DNA from: Nostoc flagelliforme FACHB-838
GTDB taxonomy: Bacteria > Cyanobacteriota > Cyanobacteriia > Cyanobacteriales > Nostocaceae
NCBI RefSeq assembly: GCF_014698065.1
Contig: NZ_JACJSI010000001.1
Span: 62,001 to 126,000, forward strand
Length of the DNA stretch: 64,000 nucleotides
Reading direction: 5' to 3'
Positions 17,780-30,000 of this stretch are shown here, in pieces; position 1 is the first letter of the stretch; each line of letters begins with the position of its first letter. The position numbers and the translations under genes are program-made. Under the pieces are notes generated by a model, which ran no database searches, had not been told where the DNA came from, and saw nothing but the letters and a program-made list of their open reading frames with translations.

Positions 17780-19492
17780 CTATTTGCTAAAGCTGTAAAT
17801 TTGCTGCGTTTCCAAGCGATCGCTAATCGATGAAGGCAGTGTACCATCCGCGAATGTCTGCCGATCTAGTTGGACTTGTAAATTACTCAAAGGATCGCAA
17901 CCAGAAGAAATCAGAAATTCTAGTTTCTGGATGTATGGTAAAGTTGCCAGTTCATCCAGAATTTTGAAGATAGCCTGTATATAAGGATGACTACTTTGCT
18001 GATACCAATCACAGCTAGCAACTTTTGCTTGATCAAAACCCAAGTGTACTGTTAAAGATGGCTCGTCAAATATAGCGATCGCTAAGGGACGCGCTTCTTC
18101 TTGCAACAATAAATCATTACTTCTCCCTAAGTGCCGCAATTTTTCTAACCGTTCATAACGTTCCGTCACAACTTCCGGGTCATCTTGCCAGTGGATTGCT
18201 ACTGTCACCAGATAAGTCTGTAACAGCATGTGACCCAGCTTTTTCGCCTTTGTTGCCAAATAATAAGAATTGTAGTCAGTTGCCTCAATTAACAATGGCA
18301 AGCGATCAACTACTTCCAACCCATAGCCCTTGACTCCAGCAATTTTGCGGGGATTATTGGTAATCAGGCGAATCTTTTTGATGCCCAAATCCATCAGCAT
18401 TTGTGCTCCCATCCCGTAGTCTCGCAAGTCGGCGGGAAATCCTAAACGCTCATTAGCTTCTACTGTATCCAGTCCCATATCCTGTAACGAGTAGGCTTTC
18501 AACTTGTTAATCAAGCCGATTCCCCGTCCTTCTTGACGCAGGTATACAACTACACCTTGACCAGCAGACTCAATCATTTTCAGTGCTGCTTGTAACTGCA
18601 TTCGACAGTCGCAGCGTAAAGAACCCAAAGCATCACCAGTTAAGCATTCTGAGTGCATCCGCACCATTACTGGCTCATCTTTGAAGTTTGCCGGATCGCC
18701 CTTGACAATTGCAACGTGTTCTGTATTATCCAGAGTATGGCGGTAGGCGTAAATTTCAAACTGACCGAATTCACTAGGCAGTTTGGTAACAACCTCTCGA
18801 TACACTAGGCGATCGTGCTGTAAGCGATAGCTGATTAAATCCGCAATACTAATAATTTTTAAATTGTGACGTCTAGAATATTCAATTAACTGCTGCAACC
18901 GCGCCATTGAACCATCGGAGTTTTGAATTTCACAAATTACCCCTGCTGGATATAGCCCTGCGAGTCGAGCTAAATCCACAGCCGCTTCTGTATGTCCTGC
19001 GCGTTTGAGTACACCTCCAGCCTTAGCCCGAATGGGAAAAATATGACCAGGACGACGTAAATCGGTAGGTTTTGTGGCTGGGTTGAGAGTAACTTGAATA
19101 GTACGGGCGCGGTCTTCTGCTGAGATGCCTGTGGAGACACCCAATTCTGGCCCAGCATCAATACTGACAGTAAAGGCAGTTTGGTTAGTATCTGTAATGT
19201 TACTTACCATCAAGGGTAAGTCTAGTTCGTCTAGGCGATCGCCTGTCATTGCCAAACAAATCAGTCCTCTAGCTTCCACCGCCATGAAATTAATCGTGTC
19301 GGGCGTAGCAAATTGGGCAGCACAAATTAAGTCGCCTTCATTTTCTCTATTTTCATCATCTACCACTACAATGACGCGACCAGATTTTAGGTCTGCTAAA
19401 GCGGCATCAATCGAATCAAATTTAAAAGCTTGGGTAGTATTAGGCTGTGACACAGAAAGATTTCCAGCTACCAACGTAAATTTTTTTAACAA
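17780..19492 (-). CDS. ribBA: bifunctional 3,4-DHBP synthase / GTP cyclohydrolase II
   Basis: RibBA supplies both early precursors of riboflavin. Residues about 20-215 are the DHBP synthase domain ([45 protein letters not shown]). Residues about 220-425 are GTP cyclohydrolase II, with the zinc cysteines in [19 protein letters not shown] and the RQEGRGIGL motif. A C-terminal extension of about 140 residues follows, beyond the bacterial core. The TTG at 19492 gives the longest frame. A GTG at 19453 ([16 protein letters not shown]) looks closer to the family start. Confidence 0.94.
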   Translation of the reverse strand: MLKKFTLVAGNLSVSQPNTTQAFKFDSIDAALADLKSGRVIVVVDDENRENEGDLICAAQFATPDTINFMAVEARGLICLAMTGDRLDELDLPLMVSNITDTNQTAFTVSIDAGPELGVSTGISAEDRARTIQVTLNPATKPTDLRRPGHIFPIRAKAGGVLKRAGHTEAAVDLARLAGLYPAGVICEIQNSDGSMARLQQLIEYSRRHNLKIISIADLISYRLQHDRLVYREVVTKLPSEFGQFEIYAYRHTLDNTEHVAIVKGDPANFKDEPVMVRMHSECLTGDALGSLRCDCRMQLQAALKMIESAGQGVVVYLRQEGRGIGLINKLKAYSLQDMGLDTVEANERLGFPADLRDYGMGAQMLMDLGIKKIRLITNNPRKIAGVKGYGLEVVDRLPLLIEATDYNSYYLATKAKKLGHMLLQTYLVTVAIHWQDDPEVVTERYERLEKLRHLGRSNDLLLQEEARPLAIAIFDEPSLTVHLGFDQAKVASCDWYQQSSHPYIQAIFKILDELATLPYIQKLEFLISSGCDPLSNLQVQLDRQTFADGTLPSSISDRLETQQIYSFSK

Positions 19493-19750
19493 TTTCTTCT
19501 TTTTGATTGTAGCTCCTTTATAAGGCAGAGAAGTAGACTAGCAATGATTTGATAAAGTGGCAAAAATTTTTGCCATCATAAAGTGCAGCGACAGTATAAA
19601 GATGAGGGGTATGAGGGAGATGAAAAAGAATTTACTTCCCCGACTCCCCCATCTCCCTGTTTGGGGCGTTTTGTACGCTGTGCGTCTAGTGGCTGATATT
19701 GTTGATAGCTGAGAACGAATTAACTATTCATGGGATAAGGATTTCAGATC

Positions 19751-20809
19751 ATGGGCAAATTTAGACGCGTACCCGTTGGGATTGTTGGCGCGTCGGGCTA
19801 TGGCGGAGTACAGTTAGTACGACTACTGATGGATCATCCAGAAGTTGAACTGGTTTATTTAGGAGATGAAAGCAGTATTGGGAAATCCTTCGGTGATCTT
19901 TACCCGCATCTGGCTCATGCAACTAACCTGTTAATAGAAGCGGTAGAACCAGAAATAATTGCTCACCGTTGTGAAGTAATTTTCCTGTCTTTACCAAATG
20001 GTCTGGCTTGCCAAATTGCGCCCAAACTATTAGAAAAAGGATGTAAAGTAATAGATTTGAGTGCAGACTATCGATTCAGTAATTTGACAACTTATACAAA
20101 TTGGTATGGCACTGAGAGAAGCGATCGCGCCATTGCAGCTACAGCAGTTTATGGATTACCAGAACTTTATCGCGATCGCATTGCCGAAGCTCAACTCATT
20201 GGCTGTCCTGGTTCCTATCCCACTGCTAGTCTCCTTGCACTTTCGCCACTTTTAAAGCAAGGTTTAATCGTGCCAGAAACAGCTATTATCGATGCCAAGT
20301 CTGGTACATCTAGCAGTGGCCGGCAACCTCAAACCAACTTATTATTAGCTGAAGCAGACAACTCCATAGCAGCTTTCAATGTTGGTCGTCACCGTCATAC
20401 CCCAGAAATTGAGCAGATTTGCAGTGACTTAGCTGGTCACGAACTCATGATCCAATTTACGCCACACCTGATCCCAATGGTACGCGGTATTTTGGCAACG
20501 GTATATGCCACAATGCGCGATCCTGGTTTAGTGCGAGATGATTTAATCACTATTTTCTCAGCCTTCTACCGCAATTCTCCTTGGGTTAAAGTCTGCGATA
20601 GCGGCATTTACCCCCAAACCAAATGGGCTAACGGCAGCAATCTTTGTTATATCGGTGTAGAAGTCGACCCGCGTACAGGTCGCGTGATTGTTATGTCAGC
20701 AATTGACAATCTCATTAAAGGACAGGCGGGGCAAGCAATTCAGTGTCTAAACCTGATGATGGGCTGGGATGAAACCTTGGGGTTGCCCAAATTGGGATTT
20801 TATCCTTAA
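19751..20809 (+). CDS. argC: N-acetyl-gamma-glutamyl-phosphate reductase
   Basis: ArgC reduces N-acetylglutamyl phosphate in arginine synthesis, using NADPH. The nucleotide-binding motif [17 protein letters not shown] is at residues about 9-25. The catalytic cysteine is in [11 protein letters not shown] near 149, and the later HRHTPEIEQ segment is present. The length of 352 residues is typical. It is the second arginine gene in the window besides argH, though not linked to it. The ATG follows an AAGGA element about 12 bases upstream. The gene converges with enolase. Confidence 0.95.
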   Translation: MGKFRRVPVGIVGASGYGGVQLVRLLMDHPEVELVYLGDESSIGKSFGDLYPHLAHATNLLIEAVEPEIIAHRCEVIFLSLPNGLACQIAPKLLEKGCKVIDLSADYRFSNLTTYTNWYGTERSDRAIAATAVYGLPELYRDRIAEAQLIGCPGSYPTASLLALSPLLKQGLIVPETAIIDAKSGTSSSGRQPQTNLLLAEADNSIAAFNVGRHRHTPEIEQICSDLAGHELMIQFTPHLIPMVRGILATVYATMRDPGLVRDDLITIFSAFYRNSPWVKVCDSGIYPQTKWANGSNLCYIGVEVDPRTGRVIVMSAIDNLIKGQAGQAIQCLNLMMGWDETLGLPKLGFYP

Positions 20810-20819
20810 TTAGGGGAAA

Positions 20820-20880
20820 GGGGATAGGGTACAGGGGACAGAATATCTCTGTAACCTATCACCTGTAACCTATGTCCTAT
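20820..20880. repeat. imperfect inverted repeat between convergent argC and eno
   Basis: GGGATAGGGTACAGG-type units on the left are mirrored by CCTGTAACCTATGTCC-type units on the right, filling the 74-bp gap between two convergent genes. A bidirectional terminator role is plausible from the position only. Confidence 0.5.
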
Positions 20881-20883
20881 TTT

Positions 20884-22200
<1,317 letters not shown>

Positions 22201-22431
22201 TTACGCATACAGTCCATCTGCCTAACCCAATCGCTAGCTTATGCTGTTAAGAGACTTTATTGGCTGAGGTTAAAGAAGATTTCCATTAGATGGATAGGGA
22301 TCAACGCCAAAAATGGGTAAGAAAATGTTTATCTTGTCTTTTTCCTTGATCGCATTTCTACCTTCAGACTTTGGGCTAGGTAAAATATTGGCAGAGAATA
22401 ACACTAAATCAATTACAAAGAAAAGGTCAAT

Positions 22432-22866
22432 ATGCGATTACTGCATACAATGCTACGGGTGGGCAACCTTGAAGAGTCCTTAAAGTTCTACTGTGAACTT
22501 TTAGGAATGAAATTACTACGCCGAAAAGATTATCCAGGAGGAGAATTTACCCTAGCTTTTGTTGGCTACGGCGACGAAAGCGACAACTCGGTGATCGAAC
22601 TAACCTACAACTGGGGGGTAGAAAAGTACGAATTGGGTAATGCTTATGGTCACATTGCCCTTGGCGTTGATGATATTTACGCTACGTGTGAGGAAATCCG
22701 CAATCAGGGCGGTAAAGTTGTCCGTGAACCAGGGCCGATGAAACATGGTTCAACAGTAATTGCTTTTGTGGAAGATCCAGATGGATATAAAATTGAACTG
22801 ATTCAACTAGGATCTCAAGGATCGGCAGCCAAACAGGAATCACAAGAGCAACTTGTGAGTCAGTAA
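22432..22866 (+). CDS. gloA: lactoylglutathione lyase (glyoxalase I)
   Basis: Glyoxalase I isomerises the methylglyoxal-glutathione hemithioacetal to S-lactoylglutathione. The 144-residue protein contains the metal-binding residues of the family: His5 in [10 protein letters not shown], Glu in VIELTYN near 55, His in [10 protein letters not shown] near 74, and Glu in YKIELIQ near 122. The N- and C-terminal vicinal-oxygen-chelate repeats are both complete. An AAAGAAAAGG stretch precedes the ATG. A decayed IS200/IS605 end begins just 10 bases after the stop codon. Confidence 0.94.
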   Translation: MRLLHTMLRVGNLEESLKFYCELLGMKLLRRKDYPGGEFTLAFVGYGDESDNSVIELTYNWGVEKYELGNAYGHIALGVDDIYATCEEIRNQGGKVVREPGPMKHGSTVIAFVEDPDGYKIELIQLGSQGSAAKQESQEQLVSQ

Positions 22867-22875
22867 TTCTTATAA

Positions 22876-23032
22876 GTGAACTACCCTGCCGTAAGACGGA
22901 CGGAGTTTCCCAATTCATCGGGAACAGCCTCCAGAACTTTGTAGTTCTATTGGTCTAACATTCCCTCCAAGGGCAGGAGTCCTGGTTCCCAAGACCCAAA
23001 TCTTTCTCTTGCGACACATACCTATCCAGCTT
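22876..23032 (-). mobile_element. decayed right end of an IS200/IS605 (TnpB-type) element
   Basis: Read on the minus strand, the segment ends in ATGAATTGGGAAACTCCG, a CCGT/ACGG stem and AGGGTAGTTCAC. This matches the usual right end of cyanobacterial IS200/IS605 elements (ATGAAGCAGGAAGCCC, stem, GGGTAGTTCAC). Just upstream, one minus frame reads LGTRTPALGGNVRPIEL and stops at the end sequence, which I take as remains of the TnpB C-terminus; the other frames have stops. No TnpA or TnpB body remains. The assignment is by pattern memory. Confidence 0.5.
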
Positions 23033-23102
23033 GGTTTTTGCTCACGGCATTGGTGGTCAAGATAATCCAAAGCTTATCAGAAAATTTTGGTGCTTCGTCA
23101 TA

Positions 23103-23146
23103 CATCCGGTATTGTTTTTGTTGACGCAAAAAAACAATACCGGATG
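23103..23146. repeat. perfect 17-bp hairpin
   Basis: CATCCGGTATTGTTTTT (23103-23119) and its exact reverse complement (23130-23146) flank a 10-base loop. No target-site duplication is visible around it. It may be a terminator-like structure or a small mobile remnant. Confidence 0.85.
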
Positions 23147-23191
23147 GCAATCCTTAGTCCCCGCTCACAATACCTACCATTAGAGTACATT

Positions 23192-23231
23192 GTTCGCGTT
23201 AGCGTCTGTCTACGACACGCTGCGCGAACGC
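23192..23231. repeat. dispersed GTTCGCG...CGCGAAC repeat
   Basis: GTTCGCG and CGCGAAC arms enclose an inner partly self-complementary region. The core GACACGCTGCGCGAACGC also occurs at 3065-3082 (one base different), and related pieces lie at about 26158-26190. It is a typical Nostoc interspersed palindrome. Confidence 0.7.
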
Positions 23232-23359
23232 AGAGAAGGTGGGGACTTCCGCGACACGTTAAATTAGAAAATAGGTAATGGATTAAACTATCGCCAATTA
23301 CCAATCCAAAATTGCCACTGGAGATACACGCGGATATACGCTGAGAATGTTTGGATAAT

Positions 23360-23455
23360 TAGGGACTGGGGACTAGGCACTAGGAATTAGTAACTAGGTA
23401 AAAGTTTTTCCAATCCCCAATATCCAGTCCCCAATGCCCAATCCCTAAACTAAAA
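23360..23455. repeat. GGGGACTAGG / TCCCCAAT imperfect inverted array upstream of clpB
   Basis: The left half has GGGACTGGGGACTAGG units and the right half CCAATCCCCAATATCC and CCAGTCCCCAATGCCC units. It closely resembles the array in the flv3-flv1 gap and ends about 25 bases before the clpB ATG. Confidence 0.7.
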
Positions 23456-23478
23456 ATCAAAATTCTAAAATTCTAAAG

Positions 23479-26121
23479 ATGCAACCTACAGATCCGAATA
23501 AATTTACTGATAAAGCCTGGGAAGCGATTGTTAAATCTCAGGATATAGTTCGTGCTTATCAACAACAGCAACTAGATGTTGAACATTTAATTATTGCCCT
23601 GTTAGAAGAACCCACTAGTCTAGCAATACGTATCCTCGCTAAATCTGAGGTTGATCCAATCCGATTCCAACAGCAGCTAGAAGCCTTTACCCAACGTCAG
23701 CCCAAAGTTGGTAAAAGCGATCAGCTTTACCTTAGCCGCAGTTTAGATGTTTTACTAGACCGAGCCGAGGAAGCTAGAGTCAGGATGAAAGACTCCTACA
23801 TTTCTGTGGAACACATACTCTTAGCCTTTGCTGAAGACGATCGCGTTGGACGAAAGATCCTCAAAGGCTTTAGTGCGGATGCAGCTAAACTAGAAACTGC
23901 GATCAAAGCCATTCGCGGTAGCCAAAAGGTGACAGATCAAACGCCAGAATCTCGTTATGAAGCCTTACAAAAATTTGGTAGAGATTTGACAGAACAGGCA
24001 AAATCTGGAAAACTTGACCCGGTAATTGGACGAGATGAGGAAATTCGGCGGGTAATTCAAGTATTGTCTCGGCGTAGCAAAAATAACCCTGTATTGATTG
24101 GTGAACCTGGGGTAGGTAAAACTGCGATCGCAGAAGCTTTGGCACAGCGAATGGTAAATGGTGACGTTCCCGAATCTCTGAAAAATCGCAAACTCATTTC
24201 TTTAGATATCGGTAGTTTGATTGCTGGAGCAAAATTACGAGGAGAATTTGAAGAACGCCTGAAAGCAGTCCTCAAGGAAGTTACAGAATCTAACGGTGAC
24301 ATCGTACTGTTTATTGACGAATTGCATACCGTAGTTGGCGCAGGTTCCACCCAACAAGGGGCAATGGATGCCGGAAATTTACTCAAACCAATGCTGGCGC
24401 GGGGAGAACTGCGTTGTATTGGTGCGACTACCCTCGACGAATTCCGCAAACACATTGAGAAAGACGCTGCCCTAGAACGCCGCTTTCAGCAAGTATTTGT
24501 CGATCAGCCAACTGTAGAAAATACTATTTCCATTCTGCGGGGATTGAAAGAACGCTACGAAGTGCATCACAACGTCAAAATTTCTGATTCGGCGTTGGTA
24601 GCAGCAGCAACTCTGTCAGCACGTTATATTAGCGATCGCTTCTTACCAGATAAAGCCATCGATTTGGTGGATGAGGCAGCAGCACAGTTGAAAATGGAGA
24701 TTACCTCCAAACCAGCCGAATTGGAAACCATTGATCGCCGCCTCATGCAGTTAGAAATGGAAAAGCTATCATTAGCTGGCGAAGAGAAAGGCATTCCCCA
24801 AACGAGAGAACGTTTAGAGCGAATTGAGCAAGAAATTGCCGATTTAACAGAAAAACAGCAAGTATTTAATGAGCAATGGCAAGGTGAAAAGCAGATATTG
24901 GAGGCTATAAGCGCCTTAAAGAAAGAAGAAGATGCCCTGCGAGTGCAAATTGAACAGGCGGAACGCGCTTATGACTTAAATAAAGCTGCCCAATTGAAGT
25001 ATGGCAAATTGGAAGGAGTACAGCACGAGCGCGAAGCCAAAGAAGCGAGCCTTTTAGAAATTCAAAACCAAGGTTCTACGTTGTTGCGAGAACAAGTCAC
25101 CGAAGCTGATATTGCCGAAATCGTCGCCAAATGGACAGGAATTCCCGTCAATCGCTTGTTGGAATCGGAACGGCAAAAGTTACTACAACTAGAAAGTCAT
25201 TTGCATCAACGAGTCATTGGGCAAGAAGAAGCTGTAGAAGCCGTAGCAGCCGCAATACGTCGCGCCCGTGCGGGGATGAAAGATCCCTCGCGTCCCATTG
25301 GTTCATTTTTGTTCATGGGCCCCACAGGTGTGGGCAAAACCGAACTTGCGCGTGCTTTAGCTCAGTTTCTCTTTGATTCTGATGATGCCTTAGTGCGCTT
25401 GGATATGTCTGAGTATATGGAAAAACACTCAGTTTCTCGCCTTGTGGGAGCGCCTCCAGGATACGTAGGCTATGAAGAAGGCGGTCAGCTTTCCGAGACG
25501 GTTCGCCGTCGTCCTTACTCAGTGGTGCTGCTGGATGAAGTGGAAAAGGCGCACCCCGATGTGTTCAATATTTTATTGCAGGTGTTAGATGATGGGAGAA
25601 TTACTGACTCTCAGGGGAGAACAGTAGATTTTCGTAACACTGTTATTGTGATGACCAGCAACATTGGTAGCGAACATATCTTGGATGTATCTGGTGATGA
25701 TTCCAAGTATGAAACGATGCGGAAGCGGGTAATGGATGCTTTGCGATCGCATTTCCGCCCCGAATTCCTCAACCGCGTCGATGACATTATTCTCTTCCAT
25801 ACCCTAAATCGCACTGAAATGCGGCATATCATCCGTATTCAACTCAAGCGGGTAGAAAATCTCCTCCGCGAGCAAAAAATCTTCTTTGAGATATCCCAAG
25901 CAGCTTGCGATCACCTTGTCGAATCAGGCTATGACCCAGTTTACGGTGCGCGTCCACTCAAACGGGCAATTCAGCGAGAAGTAGAAAACCCCCTTGCCAC
26001 CAAGTTATTGGAAAATACTTTTATCTCTGGAGACACGATTATCATTGACAAAAATGAGAACGGTCTGTCTTTTAGCAAAAAAGCGCTAGTGAAGGTGTCA
26101 GTACCACAGATTGCTACATAG
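23479..26121 (+). CDS. clpB: ATP-dependent disaggregase ClpB
   Basis: ClpB is a hexameric AAA+ machine that rescues aggregated proteins together with DnaK. The 880-residue chain shows a Clp-N domain (two repeats within residues 1-150), a first AAA+ domain with Walker A GEPGVGKT (208-215), and the long coiled-coil middle domain (about 410-530) that separates ClpB from ClpA/C. The second AAA+ domain has Walker A GPTGVGKT near 614 and [13 protein letters not shown] near 657. No ClpP-binding loop is evident. Nostoc genomes usually have more than one clpB, so the copy number suffix is left open. Confidence 0.96.
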   Translation: MQPTDPNKFTDKAWEAIVKSQDIVRAYQQQQLDVEHLIIALLEEPTSLAIRILAKSEVDPIRFQQQLEAFTQRQPKVGKSDQLYLSRSLDVLLDRAEEARVRMKDSYISVEHILLAFAEDDRVGRKILKGFSADAAKLETAIKAIRGSQKVTDQTPESRYEALQKFGRDLTEQAKSGKLDPVIGRDEEIRRVIQVLSRRSKNNPVLIGEPGVGKTAIAEALAQRMVNGDVPESLKNRKLISLDIGSLIAGAKLRGEFEERLKAVLKEVTESNGDIVLFIDELHTVVGAGSTQQGAMDAGNLLKPMLARGELRCIGATTLDEFRKHIEKDAALERRFQQVFVDQPTVENTISILRGLKERYEVHHNVKISDSALVAAATLSARYISDRFLPDKAIDLVDEAAAQLKMEITSKPAELETIDRRLMQLEMEKLSLAGEEKGIPQTRERLERIEQEIADLTEKQQVFNEQWQGEKQILEAISALKKEEDALRVQIEQAERAYDLNKAAQLKYGKLEGVQHEREAKEASLLEIQNQGSTLLREQVTEADIAEIVAKWTGIPVNRLLESERQKLLQLESHLHQRVIGQEEAVEAVAAAIRRARAGMKDPSRPIGSFLFMGPTGVGKTELARALAQFLFDSDDALVRLDMSEYMEKHSVSRLVGAPPGYVGYEEGGQLSETVRRRPYSVVLLDEVEKAHPDVFNILLQVLDDGRITDSQGRTVDFRNTVIVMTSNIGSEHILDVSGDDSKYETMRKRVMDALRSHFRPEFLNRVDDIILFHTLNRTEMRHIIRIQLKRVENLLREQKIFFEISQAACDHLVESGYDPVYGARPLKRAIQREVENPLATKLLENTFISGDTIIIDKNENGLSFSKKALVKVSVPQIAT

Positions 26122-26365
26122 CACCTGCTGAATTCCATGAGAGAAAACAGCATCTATAGACGCATTCGCGTAGTATGTCGTAGAGAAGGACACTAAGAAA
26201 GAAGTTAAAAGAGTTTAACGCCAATACAGTTCAGTTAAACATTTCTTCCTTCTTTTCCTTTGCGTCCTTTTCCCTTGGCGCTAGCCTCTCCCTTTGGGAG
26301 AAGGGGAGACGCTAACGCGAATGCGATTCGTTAAAAAATGAAATTTGATAACGAGTTAAGCCTTA

Positions 26366-26528
26366 GAGGTTGTTTGAAAAGTGTTTCGCTGTGACTTTAG
26401 GCACTTTTAGCTCCCCCCTAACCCCCCTTAAAAAAAGGGGAACCAGAGTCAAAGTCCCCCTTAAAAAGGGGGATTTAGGGGGATCTAAAAATTTTTCCTA
26501 CCAACAACAGGATTTTTCAAACATCCTC
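26366..26528. mobile_element. candidate MITE (15-16-bp terminal inverted repeats)
   Basis: The ends GAGGTTGTTTGAAAA and TTTTCAAACATCCTC are inverted repeats with one mismatch. They flank a core with the common cyanobacterial CTCCCCCCTAACCCCCCTT / AAGGGGGATTTAGGGGGAT palindrome. A TTA triplet borders both sides (26363-26365, 26529-26531). It has no coding capacity for a transposase. Confidence 0.65.
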
Positions 26529-26643
26529 TTAACTAAACCGTATTGGAGTATAAGGGAAGTAGCTAAGGGTTTAGGTTTCTAATTACTGAATCAATTCTCT
26601 ACTGAATAATTAGTAATTAACAAAACCAATATGAACAACAAGA

Positions 26644-26670
26644 TTCCCGGCTTCACTAAGAAGCCGGGAA
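26644..26670. terminator. GC-rich hairpin followed by TTTTA
   Basis: TTCCCGGCTTC, loop ACTAA and GAAGCCGGGAA form a perfect 11-bp stem followed by TTTTAT. This is a good Rho-independent terminator shape for rightward transcription, although it lies 520 bp after clpB. Confidence 0.6.
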
Positions 26671-27074
26671 TTTTATCTGAGAATCTGATTATTTTACATC
26701 AAGATGATATCTTTCTTTAACAAATGGGTATCATAAGCTTACTCTCCTAACAACGTCTTCATATATTTCCCCCTCAACTAAAATACATTTACGCAATTCT
26801 ACTGTTAACTTAGGCTTTGATTGTTTCTCAGACTTGAATTAAATAATTCTCAAAAAATCAGTATTTCCCGGATAAAATGAACGATTCATAAATGATATAA
26901 CTTTAAAATAAATTGTATTTTGTTGCGGCTACTCTATTTGGAATTTATTAAAACCAAACGCAGTAGTTAGATAAATATAACCTTATATTTTGCCTGTTAA
27001 AACACTTAATAGGCATAGATTAAGATGTCAAAAAAATAAAAATTCGCTAAAAACCACTTGACAGGGAAGCTACC

Positions 27075-30000
27075 ATGTCTCGAAAACGCCAGCTAATCAA
27101 AACATTTCAAAAAAACTTCAAACAAATTCGCAAGCAGTTTTTATCTGCAATTAACAAGCAACTCATTTGGCTATTGCGGACTATTTCTGGTACTCAAAGA
27201 AGACGCGGATCAGTTAATTCTGGATTTATTTTACCAACAGTGGCGATGGTGACTTTGGTCGTCGTGCTTCGCAAGCAGTTTTTATCTGCAATTAACAAGC
27301 AACTCATTTGGCTATTGCGGACTATTTCTGGTACTCAAAGAAGACGCGGATCAGTTAATTCTGGATTTATTTTACCAACAGTGGCGATGGTGACTTTGGT
27401 CGTCGTGCTGTTAACAACCGCACTTTTATTTCGGTCTTTTGAACGTTCTAAAAACGCTAGCAATGTCCGGGTGAATGAGGCTGTGCTTAACGCCGCTACC
27501 CCAGCAATTGATCGTGCTAGAGCAAAAATAGATGCACTACTAAAAGACCCAACACTACCACGAGGAACTCCCTCTGATACTGCCTTATATGATGCTATTA
27601 AAAAAGACAAATATAGGCTTGGTGATGAGACTCGCCTAAAGTTGGCTTTTGACATTAACGGTGACAACACCATTGACACTAGTAGCGCTTTAGAGAACGA
27701 TGAAACATTAAAAGCAGCTTGGAAATATGCCGTTGACACAGACAATAACGGCAAAAAAGACACTTTTACTCTTTATGGAATCTACTTTCGTACACCACCT
27801 AGAAACAGCAATGGAACATTTAGTCGTGAAAGAAAAGCTCTAGAAGCTAGAACCCCACCGATGGATGGTAGCTCAAACCAGAATTGCGGTAGTGCAAGCG
27901 GTTCCTCTAGCTTAGTGGGCAACTCCAGTTGGTATAAGTTAAACAGTGGCAATCTGGGTAAAAGCTTCTTTGTTTATAGCGTTAACGTGCCAATTACTAA
28001 CTTAGGCAGCCTAAGTGAAACAGAATACGAACCATACAAAGGTAACAAAAGCGTTGTCGCACTAGAATTTCAGCAAGACCGCACTCGCATTCCCCTTTCA
28101 AATAATGCTGTTTGGTTTGAAAACGATCTGGAAGTCATAGTAGGTAGTACAACGTTGTTGCTGAATGGAAGAATTCACACAAATGCCAACTTACTAGTAG
28201 GTGTCATTGACAGTGGTGGTAATATAACTTTCCGACAAGTTAGCAGCAAAACATCTTGTTTCTACAATCAAGAAAACGGGCTGATTGATGTTGGCGGAAA
28301 TGTCGGAAATGGTAGTCTTGCTCAAAATAATACTGGTACAAGTGTAAACGTTGACCTTTATCAAGGTTTTGGCAACGGCATTACCACAGATTATATTAAC
28401 GACACCAATAAATCTACAAACAGAACTGGTGGTGCGGAAATTGGATTCAACGATGCAGCATTCAATAAGCGTATTGCTGCAATGAAGACTACCGCGAGCG
28501 GTTTATGCACAACGTGTTATGCCGCAGCTACAACTACCGGTAGTGCCCTCAAAACTGCTGTTAATGCTAGTGGTTATCCAAGCGATGTGAAAACTAACGT
28601 CACAGCTAAAGTACTGGATACTGATGATGGAAACACAGCTAAAAATATCCTCTCAGATGAAATAGAAATTTATCTGCGAAATCGTACCCGTAGAGTACCC
28701 TTTACAGAAGTATCAGATGCCACAGGAGGAGATCAAACAGCTTCATATACCGCTATTACTGCCAGTTTAGAACCTCAACAAACCTGGAGAGAGCCAGTAA
28801 ACGCTAGTAATCAGTTTACTGGTGCAACAGCTACTACTTTGACTACTTCTCAGCTAGAGGCGACATATCCAGATTTACAAAAGAAAGAAGGCGTTCAGAC
28901 CAAATTAGGCGATCGCATTTTAGTAGGTAACAACTTACCTGCTTTATGGCTAAAAGGCACTGAATATGTTGGCTCAGAAGCTAACCAGTTAATTAGCAGT
29001 GGTGGTAGTGCTGTTAATTGGACTAGACCAACTGGTTCAGATGCTCAACAAAGATGGCGTAATACTCAAATACAAGCTGTTACAGACCTGGGTCTATCAG
29101 ACCGAAATGGTTTTTGGGAAGAAAATGCCACAGTAAATCCTGTAAACGATTTAGATAGTGTAGGTGGTGTACGGATTGTTACTGGTGCAGGTATTTATGT
29201 AGATGGAGCTGGTAGTGTTCCAAACCTAATAACTGGCCCGTTTTACCCACGAGATAATATTACACTTGGTTCATTTTTAAAAGCTCCTTATCTAAGTAAT
29301 ACTCCTCCTACAGTTGATACTACAATTGTTTGGCCTGACACAATGCCAATGTCAACACCTGCAAATGGTCGCTCAGGTGATCTCAAAATGCGAGCCACGG
29401 CTGTTTATCACTACAAAGTAGACTATGGCGTTGACCAAGAACCAATCGCTTGCGTAAGCAGCTACTACGATCCCTCGACCGCAGATACAGCTAAAAACAA
29501 AGTTAATCAAAATGTTGGATATGGTGTAGATCCTCTCAACGGTCGTTCAAACAATGGCGTTGTTTACAATTACCCGGCAAATGGAAGAACCACATATTTC
29601 ACAATTAACAAAACTCGTCTACAACGACAAGCCAACTTGAAATTCCCTAACGGGCGTTGGGTTAATAAACCTTTACAAGATGCTTTAACAAAAATTGGAA
29701 CTGCTACTACAGTACCTAGTACTGGTTTGCAGCTAGCTGATTATTCAGCAATAGATACAGCACTTTGTGCTATTTCCATTTTCAGTAGTCCAACTAGTTT
29801 CGTTACTACTCCTACTAACCAGCCTCAACACGGTGCAATCAAAGAAGCATCTTTCTTGGATGCCAGGGAAGCAAAGCAGATTAGTGCCTCAAGCACATCA
29901 AGCACATACGACTTAGATTTAGAACAGCGCCAACCCCTAGAAGTTCGGGTAACTGACATTGATTTAGGTTCACTAGCTAGCACAGCAATAACGGCAAACG

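Larger units (their letters stand above)
22867..23478. other. gloA-clpB gap filled with repeats and a mobile-element remnant
   Basis: The 612-bp region holds an IS200/IS605-type end (22876-23032), a perfect 17-bp hairpin (23103-23146), a dispersed repeat with GTTCGCG/CGCGAAC arms (23192-23229), and a GGGACTGGGGA/TCCCCAAT array (23360-23455). No complete gene was seen. Confidence 0.6.
26122..27074. other. 953-bp repeat-rich gap upstream of the hps locus
   Basis: This stretch contains dispersed Nostoc repeats at 26158-26330 (CCTCTCCCTTTGGGAG hairpin, GACGCTAACGCGAATGCG). It also has a MITE-like element at 26366-26528 and a hairpin at 26644-26670. The last 370 bp are AT-rich and should contain the hpsA promoter; I could not pick a convincing -10/-35 pair. 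No coding region was found. Confidence 0.6.

Noticed and set aside
23087..23278. Frames on both strands around the 17-bp hairpin
   Set aside because: Both are created by the hairpin and dispersed repeat; no protein family resemblance.
26370..26582. 70-codon + frame in the clpB-hpsA gap
   Set aside because: It runs through the MITE-like palindrome and has repeat-derived composition.
27335..27763. 142-codon antisense frame in hpsA
   Set aside because: It lies wholly opposite a clear, long coding region and partly opposite the duplicated segment; a shadow.
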